Below are positions 26,589 to 34,669 of a stretch of 64,000 nt of DNA, piece after piece. Where the stretch lies: NCBI GenBank assembly GCA_018432315.1, contig JAHDLB010000043.1:1-64000 (forward strand), read 5' to 3'. The DNA comes from Anaerolineae bacterium (GTDB taxonomy: Bacteria; Chloroflexota; Anaerolineae; Aggregatilineales; Aggregatilineaceae). The position numbers were made by a program, and so were the translations under genes. Numbering within the stretch: the stretch's first letter is position 1; each line of letters begins with the position of its first letter. The notes below the pieces were generated by a model. The model saw nothing but the letters and a program-made list of their open reading frames with translations, was not told the DNA's origin and ran no database searches.

Positions 26589-26618
26589 ATTGTACCGCGC
26601 TGCATGGGCGGGAGACAA
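26589..26618 (-). promoter_or_regulatory. leaderless-type promoter directly before ATG 26581
   Basis: On the minus strand TTGTCT and TACAAT are spaced by 18 nt, and the -10 box ends only 7 nt before ATG 26581, which has no Shine-Dalgarno. Transcription would begin at or within a base or two of the start codon. Confidence 0.6.
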
Positions 26619-26632
26619 TACCGGAGGAGAAT

Positions 26633-26665
26633 CAAAAGCGCCCTGCACACGGATGCACAGGGCGC
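26633..26665 (-). terminator. rho-independent terminator of the cold-shock gene
   Basis: On the minus strand GCGCCCTG pairs with CAGGGCGC (8 bp plus a weak inner extension) and is followed by TTTTGA, about 20 nt after the csp stop codon. Confidence 0.8.
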
Positions 26666-26687
26666 GAATGACCAGAACCGGGAGAGG

Positions 26688-26903
26688 TTAGCCGCCCAGA
26701 CGGACGACGTTGCTGGCCTGCGGACCCTTGGGGCCCTGGGTGATTTCGAACTCGACGCGCTCGCCCTCGTTCAGCTCACGATAACCATCCGACTGGATGG
26801 CGGTGTGGTGCACGAAGACGTCGGGGCCGTTCTCAGGCTGAATGAAGCCGAAGCCCTTCTGCGAGTTGAACCATTTGACAGTGCCGTTTACACGTTCGGA
26901 CAT
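26688..26903 (-). CDS. csp: cold-shock protein (CSD RNA chaperone)
   Basis: The 71-residue protein is a single cold-shock domain of ordinary length. RNP1-like KGFGFIQ (residues 16-22) and RNP2-like VFVHH (29-33) carry the aromatic residues that bind single-stranded nucleic acid. Such proteins unwind RNA secondary structure and act in cold adaptation or as antiterminators; some are constitutive. ATG 26903 lies 7-10 nt behind AAGGAG, and the longer open frame upstream is not conserved. It has its own promoter, a leader of about 144 nt and a terminator, so it is monocistronic. Confidence 0.95.
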   Translation of the reverse strand: MSERVNGTVKWFNSQKGFGFIQPENGPDVFVHHTAIQSDGYRELNEGERVEFEITQGPKGPQASNVVRLGG

Positions 26904-26977
26904 TTTGGGGATACTCCTTCCCACATAGAATTGAGATACGTGTTGTTGTGTGAGGAGGAGCTGCTTTTCCAAAACAA

Positions 26978-27010
26978 CACACCCGGGCATATGGTATCGC
27001 GCCGGGTGTG
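26978..27010 (-). promoter_or_regulatory. hairpin within the cold-shock gene leader
   Basis: In the leader, CACACCCGG pairs with CCGGGTGTG on the minus strand around a 15-nt loop containing CATATG, roughly 75 nt before the start codon. Such structured leaders are known from cspA-type mRNAs. Structure is predicted by eye only. Confidence 0.5.
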
Positions 27011-27053
27011 ATTTCGTCCGGTACTGCGAACAACCTTCTCCACTACGCCACCG

Positions 27054-27082
27054 ATTCTACGCCGTAAACGATCCGGCGTCAA
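27054..27082 (-). promoter_or_regulatory. strong promoter of the cold-shock gene
   Basis: TTGACG and TAGAAT are separated by exactly 17 nt on the minus strand. Transcription should start near 27047, giving a 5' untranslated leader of about 144 nt before ATG 26903. Confidence 0.75.
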
Positions 27083-27111
27083 GAGCCAGTTTTCCGCTTT
27101 CGGGGAGTCGA

Positions 27112-27858
27112 TCAGAGCGTGATGTTGAGAATCGCCTCGGCGATCCCGCGCAGCTCGCCGCTGGACATCTTCGACAGGCGCATCGCCAGCTCGATGTACG
27201 ACTGGTTGACCGGCGACGCCACGAAATGGCGCACGTCTTCCGGCAGCTCCGCGAAGTTCTTGAGGTCCTCCTGCAGGTTCAAGAACCGGCTGATCCGGTT
27301 GCCGTCCTCCAGGAAATAGCCCAGGTTGACCTGGCACACCTGCGCCAGCGTGACCAGGACCGGCACCGGGATCGGCTGGCGGCCAAGCTCGAAGGACTGG
27401 ACCTGGCTGGCCGTGAGCCCGGCGGTCTCGGCGAGTTGCTCCGGCGTCATGTTCTGCCGCTCGCGCGCGGCGCGCAGCAGGCCGCCCAGCAGTCTGCCGC
27501 GCAGCGCCGTATATTCGGCGGCGTCGATCTCCCCCTGTTTGGCGCGGCGCTGGAGGGTCTGGGTGCCCCAGAAATGGCTGATCGGCAGGTTGAGCGCGTA
27601 GGCGAGCAGTTCAAGCTGGGGCAGGCTGGGCATCGCCTGGCCGAGTTCCCACTGCTGGAGCTGTGCGGTCGCGACGCCGACCCGGTCGGCACAATCCGCC
27701 TGGCTCATATCCGCCGCTTCGCGCGCGTCGCGGATCAGCACGCCGAGGATGCGCGCGCGCAGCAGGTACAGCTCGTCGAAGTTGCGGGGGCTGTCGCCGG
27801 TCTGTCCGGCGCTGTCGGTGTGCTGGCGCAGCCGACCGGCAATATCGCTGAAACTCAT
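27112..27858 (-). CDS. XRE-type regulator with two tandem helix-turn-helix domains
   Basis: The 248-residue protein contains two consecutive lambda-repressor-like domains. The first (about 33-95) includes LIRDAREAADMSQADCADRVGVATAQL and WELGQAMPSLPQLELLA; the second (about 118-175) includes LLRAARERQNMTPEQLAETAGLTASQV and FELGRQPIPVPVLVTLA. A helical C-terminal region of about 70 residues could dimerise. Tandem XRE domains could recognise two half-sites on one face of DNA. The gene is divergent from the large membrane protein at 28010 with 151 nt between them, so it may control itself and that gene. Start ATG 27858 follows GGAGG. No ligand-binding domain is visible. Confidence 0.9.
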   Translation of the reverse strand: MSFSDIAGRLRQHTDSAGQTGDSPRNFDELYLLRARILGVLIRDAREAADMSQADCADRVGVATAQLQQWELGQAMPSLPQLELLAYALNLPISHFWGTQTLQRRAKQGEIDAAEYTALRGRLLGGLLRAARERQNMTPEQLAETAGLTASQVQSFELGRQPIPVPVLVTLAQVCQVNLGYFLEDGNRISRFLNLQEDLKNFAELPEDVRHFVASPVNQSYIELAMRLSKMSSGELRGIAEAILNITL

Positions 27859-27900
27859 CTCATCCTCCCCAGATCGTTGGGCGAGCGGCAGTCTGGTGTC

Positions 27901-27929
27901 ATTATACGAGGTGTGTCGCGGGGGCGCAA
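27901..27929 (-). promoter_or_regulatory. promoter of the double-HTH regulator
   Basis: A perfect TATAAT -10 box follows TTGCGC by 17 nt on the minus strand, about 36 nt before ATG 27858. No equally good box is seen for the divergent gene, although TACACT at about 27945 is a weak candidate. Confidence 0.6.
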
Positions 27930-28009
27930 AGCTGTGGTACACTGGGCGCGTTTTCGCGACGAGAGGCGGGGCCGCGGGCCGGCTCCGGCACAGGCATAAT
28001 GGGGAACGC

Positions 28010-30598
28010 ATGATTCCGGCCAAAGGCACGGACCGGGCGCGACAGTTCTGGACCTGGGTAGGGCTTCCGGCGGCGGTTTACCTGGCGGCGGCGCTGTGGC
28101 TGACGTGGCCGCTGGCGCGGCAGATCGCCACGCACGCCGCGGGCGCGGGCTACGGCGACAGCTACGAGGTGATCCGCCACGTCTGGTGGGCGCGCGAGGC
28201 CCTGCTCGACGGGCAGAATCCCTTCGACCAGCCGTTGTTGGCCTACCCGGACGGGTTCACGAGTTGGGTGCAGTGGTCCCACCCGCTGCAATATCTGCCC
28301 CCGGCGCTGCTGGCGCTGGTCCTCAGCCCGCTGGCAGCGTTCAACCTCACCCTGTTGATCGTTCTCGTCCTGAACGGGATGGCGGCGTACTGGCTCGGCA
28401 TGGCGCTCACCGGGCGGCGCACGGCGCCGTCGCTGGTGGGCGGGCTGGTATTCCTGGCCTATCCGGCCATGCAGGGCCACCTCAGCGTGGGGCACCTGGG
28501 CATCCTGACGCTGTACCCGCTGCCGCTGTTCGCCTTGTGCGCGTGGCGGGTGGTGATGGAGCGCGCCGGGTGGCGAACCGCGCTGTGGGGCGGCGTCTGG
28601 TTCGCGTTGGCGGCGCTGGCCTACGTGTCGCAAATCACCTACGTGCTGTTCCCGCTTCTGCTGTTTGGCGCGGCGTATTTCCTGGTGTGGGACCGTCCCC
28701 GCCTGCTGGACCGGGACGCACCGCTGCGCCGCCGGGCCTGGGTGAAACTCGCGGGTATGGTGGCCGTTGGCGGGGCGCTGCTGGTCCCGTTCTACGCGGC
28801 GCTGCTGACCGCCGCCGGGCAGGACGAACTGGGCGACGTCGCGGAGACGGGGCGCGTGACGTTCAGCACGGACCTCCTGGGCTTCGCCAGCCCGTCGCCG
28901 TTCGGCCCGCTGGCGGACGTGGCGCCGGATTATGCCTGGGACGTGCTCGGCACCAACGCCGCCGAAGGCTCGGCCTACCTGGGCATCGTGGCCGCCGGGC
29001 TGGCCGGGCTGGCCCTGTGGCGGCGTCCGGCGGCGCGAGTGTGGCTGGTGATCGCGCTGGGCGCGATGCTGTTCTCGCTGGGGCCGCTGCTCAAGTGGCG
29101 CGACGACCCGGTGACGGTTCGCATCGAGTCGTTCGATTCTTATGTTACACTTCCCTGGGCGCTGTTCCAGACGCTGCCGGTCGTCGACGCGACGCGCACG
29201 CCGGGGAGGTTCAACCTGGCGACCGGGCTGGCGATGAGCGCCCTGGCGAGCCTGGGCGCGGGCGTCCTGTTCGAGCGGCTCCGGCGGCGCGAGGTGCGGG
29301 CCGGGCTGGCCGCGCTGCTGGGCGTGGTGATCCTGGTCGAATACCGGTTGTTCGCGCCGTTCCCCACCGACGAGGCGCGCCAGCCGGACGTTTTCCGCGA
29401 GCTGGCCGCGAACGACGAGGTGCGCGCCGTGCTGAACGTGCCGGTCGACAACCTGCTGGTGGGCAAGTTCGGCCTCTACCAGCAGACGCTGCACCACAAG
29501 CCGCTGATCGCCGGGCACGCGCTGCGCCGGACGCCGCAGGATCCCGCCGTGCTGGGCCTGCTCGACGCGGCGGCGCTCGGCGGCGAGGGCGTGTCGCCCG
29601 ATGCGGTTCCGTTGTTGTTCGCGACGGCGGGCGCGGACCGCGTGATCGTGCACAAGTCCTTCGTGGCCGATCCGGGCGCGGTGGTCGGGCGGCTGGGCGC
29701 GATCCTCGGCGGGCCGGAGTACGAGGACGACCGGCTGGCTGTTTTCGCCGTCCCGCGCGCGGGCGATGCTCCACCCCCTGACGCGCCGGTCGTCGTGGCG
29801 GACGCCGGGGATTGGTCGCTGACCGCGGGGGAGGGCTCCCCGGCGCTGATGGGCGAGGCGGGGCGCTGGTCCGTCTACGCGGCGGCGGAGGTGCGGGGCG
29901 ACCTGGTCTTCCGCGGCTGGGCGTACGGCAGCCCGCGCCGCGTCGCCGCCTGGGTGGACGATCACCTGGTGGCCGGCTGGGCGGTCGGCGAGGGGACGCT
30001 GCGCCTGCCGATCGCGCTGGCGCCCGGCTTCCACACGGTCCGCTTCGAGGCGCTGGACGGCTGCACCCCGTATCCGTTCGAGCCAGCGTGCTGGGACCGG
30101 CCCCCGTTCGCCGCCGGTGCCTGCCAGCCCGTCGATCCGCCAGCCTGCACCAGCGTGGCGCTGGGGCGGCCCACCTGGGAGCCTGCGGGGCGCCTGCCGC
30201 AGGCGCTGCCGGTCGAATTGGACGAGGGGCTGCGGCTGAGCGCGTATGATGTGCACATTGACCCGGACGCGCGGGCGGTCGACGTGCGCCTGTTCTGGGA
30301 GGCGAGCGGCCCCTTGGCGCGGGATTACGCGCTGTTCGTCCACGTGGCGAACCCGGCCACCGGGGAGCCGCTCGCCCAGGCGGACGGGTTCCCCGTCGTA
30401 GCGACGAGCCAGTGGGACGCCGATACGCGCTGGCAGTCCGCGGTGCACGTCGCGCTGCCGGACGATCTGCCCGGCGGGACCTACGCGATCAACGTGGGCT
30501 GGTTCGACCCCGGCACGGGCCTGCGCCTGGACGTCTCCGGCGAGCGCCCGTGGGCCCAGGCGGGCGCGGTGTTCCTCGAAAACGTCGCGATCGAGTGA
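28010..30598 (+). CDS. large polytopic membrane protein with C-terminal beta domain (YfhO/GT-C-like)
   Basis: The 862-residue protein has about ten N-terminal membrane helices (to about residue 480), followed by a large soluble region. The YGDSYEVIRHVWW segment after the first helix, with an acidic residue in an extracellular loop, and the overall shape resemble GT-C glycosyltransferases and YfhO-type proteins, which decorate envelope polymers. The final 150 residues (DYALFVHVANPATGEPLAQADG) form a beta domain like that of the ArnT-like protein nearby. ATG 28010 is preceded by GGGGAA; the longer frame upstream overlaps the regulator's promoter region. It is divergent from the double-HTH regulator and ends at a hairpin. 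Substrate unknown. Confidence 0.8.
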   Translation: MIPAKGTDRARQFWTWVGLPAAVYLAAALWLTWPLARQIATHAAGAGYGDSYEVIRHVWWAREALLDGQNPFDQPLLAYPDGFTSWVQWSHPLQYLPPALLALVLSPLAAFNLTLLIVLVLNGMAAYWLGMALTGRRTAPSLVGGLVFLAYPAMQGHLSVGHLGILTLYPLPLFALCAWRVVMERAGWRTALWGGVWFALAALAYVSQITYVLFPLLLFGAAYFLVWDRPRLLDRDAPLRRRAWVKLAGMVAVGGALLVPFYAALLTAAGQDELGDVAETGRVTFSTDLLGFASPSPFGPLADVAPDYAWDVLGTNAAEGSAYLGIVAAGLAGLALWRRPAARVWLVIALGAMLFSLGPLLKWRDDPVTVRIESFDSYVTLPWALFQTLPVVDATRTPGRFNLATGLAMSALASLGAGVLFERLRRREVRAGLAALLGVVILVEYRLFAPFPTDEARQPDVFRELAANDEVRAVLNVPVDNLLVGKFGLYQQTLHHKPLIAGHALRRTPQDPAVLGLLDAAALGGEGVSPDAVPLLFATAGADRVIVHKSFVADPGAVVGRLGAILGGPEYEDDRLAVFAVPRAGDAPPPDAPVVVADAGDWSLTAGEGSPALMGEAGRWSVYAAAEVRGDLVFRGWAYGSPRRVAAWVDDHLVAGWAVGEGTLRLPIALAPGFHTVRFEALDGCTPYPFEPACWDRPPFAAGACQPVDPPACTSVALGRPTWEPAGRLPQALPVELDEGLRLSAYDVHIDPDARAVDVRLFWEASGPLARDYALFVHVANPATGEPLAQADGFPVVATSQWDADTRWQSAVHVALPDDLPGGTYAINVGWFDPGTGLRLDVSGERPWAQAGAVFLENVAIE

Positions 30599-30684
30599 GG
30601 CGTTGAGGCTTGAGTTTTGCGGGAGGCCACCGGGAGCGGGCGCGCTGGGAATAACCGCCCGCCGGGACACTTCACGACGATCAA

Positions 30685-30709
30685 ACAGGGGCGCATCACG
30701 CGCCCCTGT
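30685..30709 (-). terminator. rho-independent hairpin at the end of the ABC exporter operon
   Basis: ACAGGGGCGC pairs perfectly with GCGCCCCTGT around a 5-nt loop, just beyond the permease stop at 30721. The T-run is short (TTT), so termination may be partial, but its place between convergent genes supports the call. Confidence 0.65.
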
Positions 30710-30720
30710 CGATTCGGCGG

Positions 30721-32097
30721 CTAGCCTTTCAGCAGCAGCCGGGGAATTTCGCGCAGCTTCGGCGTGTTGCCGGTCAGCAGCGTGTTGACGCGGAACAGCC
30801 GCCCCGCGATCCACACGGCGAAGACCACGCCCACGGACACGAGCGCCGCGCTCGCGGCTACCTGGAGCAGGGGCACGTCGGTCACGGCCACGCGCATGAT
30901 CATCGAGAGCGGCGCGGTGATGGGGATCAGGCTGAGGACGACCGCGAGCGTGCTGTTTGGCTCCTCGGCGAAGATGGTCAGGAAGAAGAAGGGCAGCATC
31001 GCCGGGAGCGTCACGAACGTGACGAAGTTCTGGCTCTCGCGCGAGTTGTTGACGAGCGCGCCGATGGCGGCCATCAGGCTGCCGAACAGCAGGAAGCCCA
31101 GCAGGAAGAACACGCCCATGATCGCGATGCGCTCCGGCACGATCTCAATCTCGCCCAGCGAGTCGACGATCTCATTGGCCCGCGACACCAGGAAGATGAA
31201 CGTGCCCACGATGGCGACCACCTGGATCAGCGCGATCGTACCCATCGCCAGGACCTTTCCGGCCAGCAGGGGCACGGGCCGCACCGACGACAGGATGATC
31301 TCGATGATGCGCGATTCCTTCTCCTGGACGACGCTCTGCATGAGGTAGCCGCCGCCCCAGAACAGCGCCAGCATCATCGACAGACCGAAGCCGTACACCA
31401 GGATGAAGCTCTGGTCCTCGTTATCCTGCGCGGCTTCGCCGGTGTCGTCGATGCGGTGCTGGACGATGTTGGCCGGGTCCCGCAGCCGCAGATACAACGC
31501 CTCGTAGGAATCCGGCTCGACGGTGACCAGCAGGCTGCGCACCAGGTAGTCCCTGAACACGCCATCATTCGACGCGGTTTCGAGGCTGAAACTCTCGGAA
31601 TACACCGACAGATTGCCCGTGTCGGGATAGTCTTCCTCCACGACGTACAGCGTTTCGACTGCGCCATCTTTGAGGGCCCGCTCACCCGCCTCGAAGCTGT
31701 CGAAATAGCGGATGCTGCTGCGCATGCAGTACGGCGAGCTGATGCGCTTGATGAGTTCGCGCCGGATGTCCGGTGAGCCATCGCTGGCGACCAGCGCGGT
31801 CGTTTCTTCCGGCGTGGGCTGGCATTCCGCGGGCGGGTAGGTGGTTGGCGCCGGGAAGAGTTTCTCGGCAGTCCGGTCTACGTAGCCGATCACCGCCGGC
31901 GTCTCGTTGACCTCGGTGAAGGGCTGGGCCGGCTCGTCCTGGCCCTCGCGCGAGTTCTGATACGCCCGGTAGCCGAAGAAGAGGACGATGGCGAGCAGCG
32001 GGATGCCGAACGTGACCAACAGGTAGCTTTTGCTGCGCAGCTTCTGCCGAACCTCGTATTTGAACACGGTCCACACGTTGTTCATCGTCGCAGCCAT
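30721..32097 (-). CDS. ABC-2 exporter permease (NatB-like), second
   Basis: The 458-residue protein has an N-terminal membrane helix (about 27-45), an extracytoplasmic domain of about 180 residues and a C-terminal bundle of five to six helices typical of ABC-2 permeases of the NatB group. Landmarks are FKYEVRQKLRSKSYLL at the N-terminus and the conserved VVQEKESRIIEIILSSVRP elbow (near 250). This group exports Na+, lipids, drugs or peptides; the substrate cannot be inferred. Its start overlaps the other permease by 16 nt. It is the last gene of the ABC operon. Confidence 0.9.
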   Translation of the reverse strand: MAATMNNVWTVFKYEVRQKLRSKSYLLVTFGIPLLAIVLFFGYRAYQNSREGQDEPAQPFTEVNETPAVIGYVDRTAEKLFPAPTTYPPAECQPTPEETTALVASDGSPDIRRELIKRISSPYCMRSSIRYFDSFEAGERALKDGAVETLYVVEEDYPDTGNLSVYSESFSLETASNDGVFRDYLVRSLLVTVEPDSYEALYLRLRDPANIVQHRIDDTGEAAQDNEDQSFILVYGFGLSMMLALFWGGGYLMQSVVQEKESRIIEIILSSVRPVPLLAGKVLAMGTIALIQVVAIVGTFIFLVSRANEIVDSLGEIEIVPERIAIMGVFFLLGFLLFGSLMAAIGALVNNSRESQNFVTFVTLPAMLPFFFLTIFAEEPNSTLAVVLSLIPITAPLSMIMRVAVTDVPLLQVAASAALVSVGVVFAVWIAGRLFRVNTLLTGNTPKLREIPRLLLKG

Positions 32098-33440
32098 CCT
32101 TTCCGGGTCTTTGTGCGCCGTTGGGGAACTTCGTCGGTGGCGGTCGTGAGGGTCACGCGGCCTTCACGCAGCGCCCGCCACAACGCGCGCGGCGTGAGGG
32201 GCTTGCCGTACATCAGCATCCCCAGCCGGAAGACTTTCGCCGCCAGCCACATCACCAGCAGGACGGATCCGATCTGGATGCCCAGGCTCAGCAGAATCTG
32301 CCAGGTGGGCAGCGTGGTGATGCCCATGCGCAGGATCAGCCCGGTGGCCGCTGTGAATGGGAAGAACGTGAAGAAGATGGGCACCACACCGTTCGGGTTT
32401 TCGAAGAAGGTGACCAGCAGCATCAACGGCGTGACGGTGACGAACGTGAATATCCCGGCGAACTGGCGGCTCTCGGTTTCGGCGGTGACCGACGCGCCGA
32501 TGCCCAGCATGATCGCCGCGTAGAGCGTGAAGTTGATCAGGAACAGGACCGCGATCAGGGCGAGATCGCCGGCGCGGAAGGTGACACCGCTGATGAACTC
32601 GCGGGCGTCGTCGTTGACCTGCATGATGATCAGCCCCGCCGCCAACCACAGCGCGACCTGGGTGAGCGACAGCGCGCCCAGTCCCAACAGCTTGCCCCAC
32701 AACAGCTCCAGCGGGCGCAGGCTGGTCGCCAGGATCTCCATCAGGCGATTCTCTTTCTCCTCGACCACGCCATTCATCAGGAACTGGGCGGTGGTGTTGG
32801 TCGCCATCACGTAAACGAGCACGAAGACGAACGGCAGGATGAACCGCCCGACGAGCGCCGTCTCGCTCAGTTCGTCGTTGCTGTCGAGGTCGCGGATCGT
32901 GATCTCCGGGTCCTCGCGGATCCGGTCGTGGGGCACGGGCAGGTCAGCCGGCGCCAGGGCCGCGATCTGGGTCCGCATGAAGTCGTCGATCTCGCCATAC
33001 AGCGCCTGGGGTACCTTTCGGCGCGTGTACAGATCGATCTGGCCGCTGAGCACGTACTGGTCGGTGACGACGAAATAGGCGTCGATCGTCCCGTCGATGA
33101 CCTGCTGCGTGGCGGCTTCTTCCAGCGCGTCGAAATAGGCGGCGCGCGCCTCATCGCTCGCGTCACTGGCGGGCGGCGCGAGGTCCGGGGCGGTCACCGG
33201 CTGGTAGGTGATTTCCGAGTCGTCGATCTCGTCCTGCACGATGACGTCCGCCCGGTCGATGTAGCCGACGGTCTGGAACTTGCTCAAGTCCGTTTCGCGG
33301 CTGGACGTGGACTGGAACATGAGGAACATCACGCCGATCATGAGCGCCGGCAGACCGATCGCGGTGAACAGGAAGCTGGGCCGCTTGAAGTTGAACCGAA
33401 ACTCGCGCCACAGCACGAGCCGAATTTTGTGCCAGGACAT
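32082..33440 (-). CDS. ABC-2 exporter permease (NatB-like), first
   Basis: The 452-residue protein has the same layout as its neighbour: one N-terminal helix (about 25-45), a large extracytoplasmic domain and a C-terminal permease bundle. LWREFRFNFKRPSFLFTAIG opens the protein, and GVVEEKENRLMEILATSLRP (near 228) is the elbow motif. The two permeases are diverged tandem copies and likely form a heterodimer with the single ATPase encoded next. It begins 2 nt after the ATPase stop. Confidence 0.9.
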   Translation of the reverse strand: MSWHKIRLVLWREFRFNFKRPSFLFTAIGLPALMIGVMFLMFQSTSSRETDLSKFQTVGYIDRADVIVQDEIDDSEITYQPVTAPDLAPPASDASDEARAAYFDALEEAATQQVIDGTIDAYFVVTDQYVLSGQIDLYTRRKVPQALYGEIDDFMRTQIAALAPADLPVPHDRIREDPEITIRDLDSNDELSETALVGRFILPFVFVLVYVMATNTTAQFLMNGVVEEKENRLMEILATSLRPLELLWGKLLGLGALSLTQVALWLAAGLIIMQVNDDAREFISGVTFRAGDLALIAVLFLINFTLYAAIMLGIGASVTAETESRQFAGIFTFVTVTPLMLLVTFFENPNGVVPIFFTFFPFTAATGLILRMGITTLPTWQILLSLGIQIGSVLLVMWLAAKVFRLGMLMYGKPLTPRALWRALREGRVTLTTATDEVPQRRTKTRKGWLRR

Positions 33441-33442
33441 CG

Positions 33443-34378
33443 TCAGCGCCCTCCATTGACGTTGTTGCCGCCGGCCACCTCAATGAAGATCTGGTTGAGG
33501 CTGGGGACGGCCAGCTCGAAGCGGCGGAGGTGGTAATCCTGGCCGATGGCGGCAGCCTGCATGATCTGGTCGGGCGTCACGCCTTCGGCCAGACGCAGCA
33601 GGGCCTCGCGCCCGTTGTCGTGCACTTCGACCGCGCTCACGCCGTCTAGCCTGGACCAGTCCCCCTCGCCTTCGACGATGACCGCGTTTTGAGCGAACCG
33701 CTCGCGCACTTCCTGCACGCTGCCGTACAACACGCGGCGCCCGTGGCTGATCATCACCAGGCGATCGGCCATCTCCTCGATCTGGTGCATCTGGTGCGTG
33801 GACATGACGATCGTCATGCCCTCGCGATTCATCTCGTACAACAGGTCTTTGACGACCTGCGTGTTCACCGGGTCCAGGCCGGCGAACGGCTCGTCGATGA
33901 TGACCAGTTCGGGGCGGTGCAGGATGGTGGCGATGATCTGGACCTTCTGCTGCATGCCTTTCGACAGCTCGCTGACCTTGCTCTTGATGAAGTCGCCGAG
34001 ATCGACGTGGTGCAGCAGCTCGGTTGCGCGGCGCTCGGCTTCGTGCTGCGACATGCCTTTGAGCTGGCCGAGATATGTCAGGACTTCGATGACGGGCACG
34101 TTGCGGTACAGCCCGCGTTCCTCCGGCAGATAGCCGATGCGTTCTTTGGCGGCTTCGGTGATCGGCCCGCCGAGCACGTGGACCGTACCGGTGTCCGGCT
34201 TGAGGATGTCGAGGATCATCCGGATCGTGGTGGTTTTTCCGGCACCGTTGGGGCCCAACATGGCGAAGATCTCACCGGCGCGCACGTCGAAGCTGAAGTC
34301 GTCGACGGCGGTGAAATTGCCATAGCGCTTGGTGACGTGCTGGACCGAAATTGCATGGTCGTGAGATGAGGGTGTCAT
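33443..34378 (-). CDS. ABC exporter ATPase (NatA-like)
   Basis: The 311-residue protein carries a complete ATP-binding domain: Walker A GPNGAGKTTT (39-48), Q-loop, signature LSKGMQQKV (near 138), Walker B LVIIDEPFAGLDP and the switch histidine STHQM. The C-terminal 90 residues are a DUF4162-like extension typical of NatA-type exporters. It powers the two permeases downstream. ATG 34378 has AAGGAG about 10 nt upstream, and a promoter candidate lies in the divergent gap to the branching-enzyme gene. Confidence 0.93.
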   Translation of the reverse strand: MTPSSHDHAISVQHVTKRYGNFTAVDDFSFDVRAGEIFAMLGPNGAGKTTTIRMILDILKPDTGTVHVLGGPITEAAKERIGYLPEERGLYRNVPVIEVLTYLGQLKGMSQHEAERRATELLHHVDLGDFIKSKVSELSKGMQQKVQIIATILHRPELVIIDEPFAGLDPVNTQVVKDLLYEMNREGMTIVMSTHQMHQIEEMADRLVMISHGRRVLYGSVQEVRERFAQNAVIVEGEGDWSRLDGVSAVEVHDNGREALLRLAEGVTPDQIMQAAAIGQDYHLRRFELAVPSLNQIFIEVAGGNNVNGGR

Positions 34379-34489
34379 GGGTATTGGCTCCTTATGACCT
34401 TCCCAGAGGAAAATACGGTGATGTATACAGGCGCTCGGAAAAGGGATAATCTGATCAGTTCTACGCGGAATGTGGTGAGATCGGTGTTG

Positions 34490-34518
34490 ATTATAACAAA
34501 ACGTCAGCGCCCGATAAA
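34490..34518 (-). promoter_or_regulatory. possible promoter of the ABC exporter operon
   Basis: A perfect TATAAT at 34490-34495 is preceded on the minus strand by TTTATC with a 17-nt spacer. The leader would be about 105 nt. Confidence 0.4.
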
Positions 34519-34578
34519 GGGTGTCAGGTAAGTTTCAGCGCGCCGTCAGCCAATCCTGGCCGGGCGCTGGCGGGGCGT

Positions 34579-34608
34579 TTGTGTTTTCACCCGGCCTGTC
34601 GCTACAAT
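34579..34608 (+). promoter_or_regulatory. possible promoter of the glycogen biosynthesis operon
   Basis: TTGTGT and TACAAT are separated by 18 nt, about 60 nt before ATG 34670. The -35 is poor but the -10 is strong. Confidence 0.45.
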
Positions 34609-34669
34609 GAAGGATGGGGCTGCCTGGACCACTCGACACGGGCACAGTGATGAGGAAAAGAGGGGAGCG

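Noticed and set aside
27902-30814. Minus-strand frame of 970 codons
   Set aside because: Antisense to the polytopic membrane protein at 28010, Arg/Gln/His-rich and without domains.
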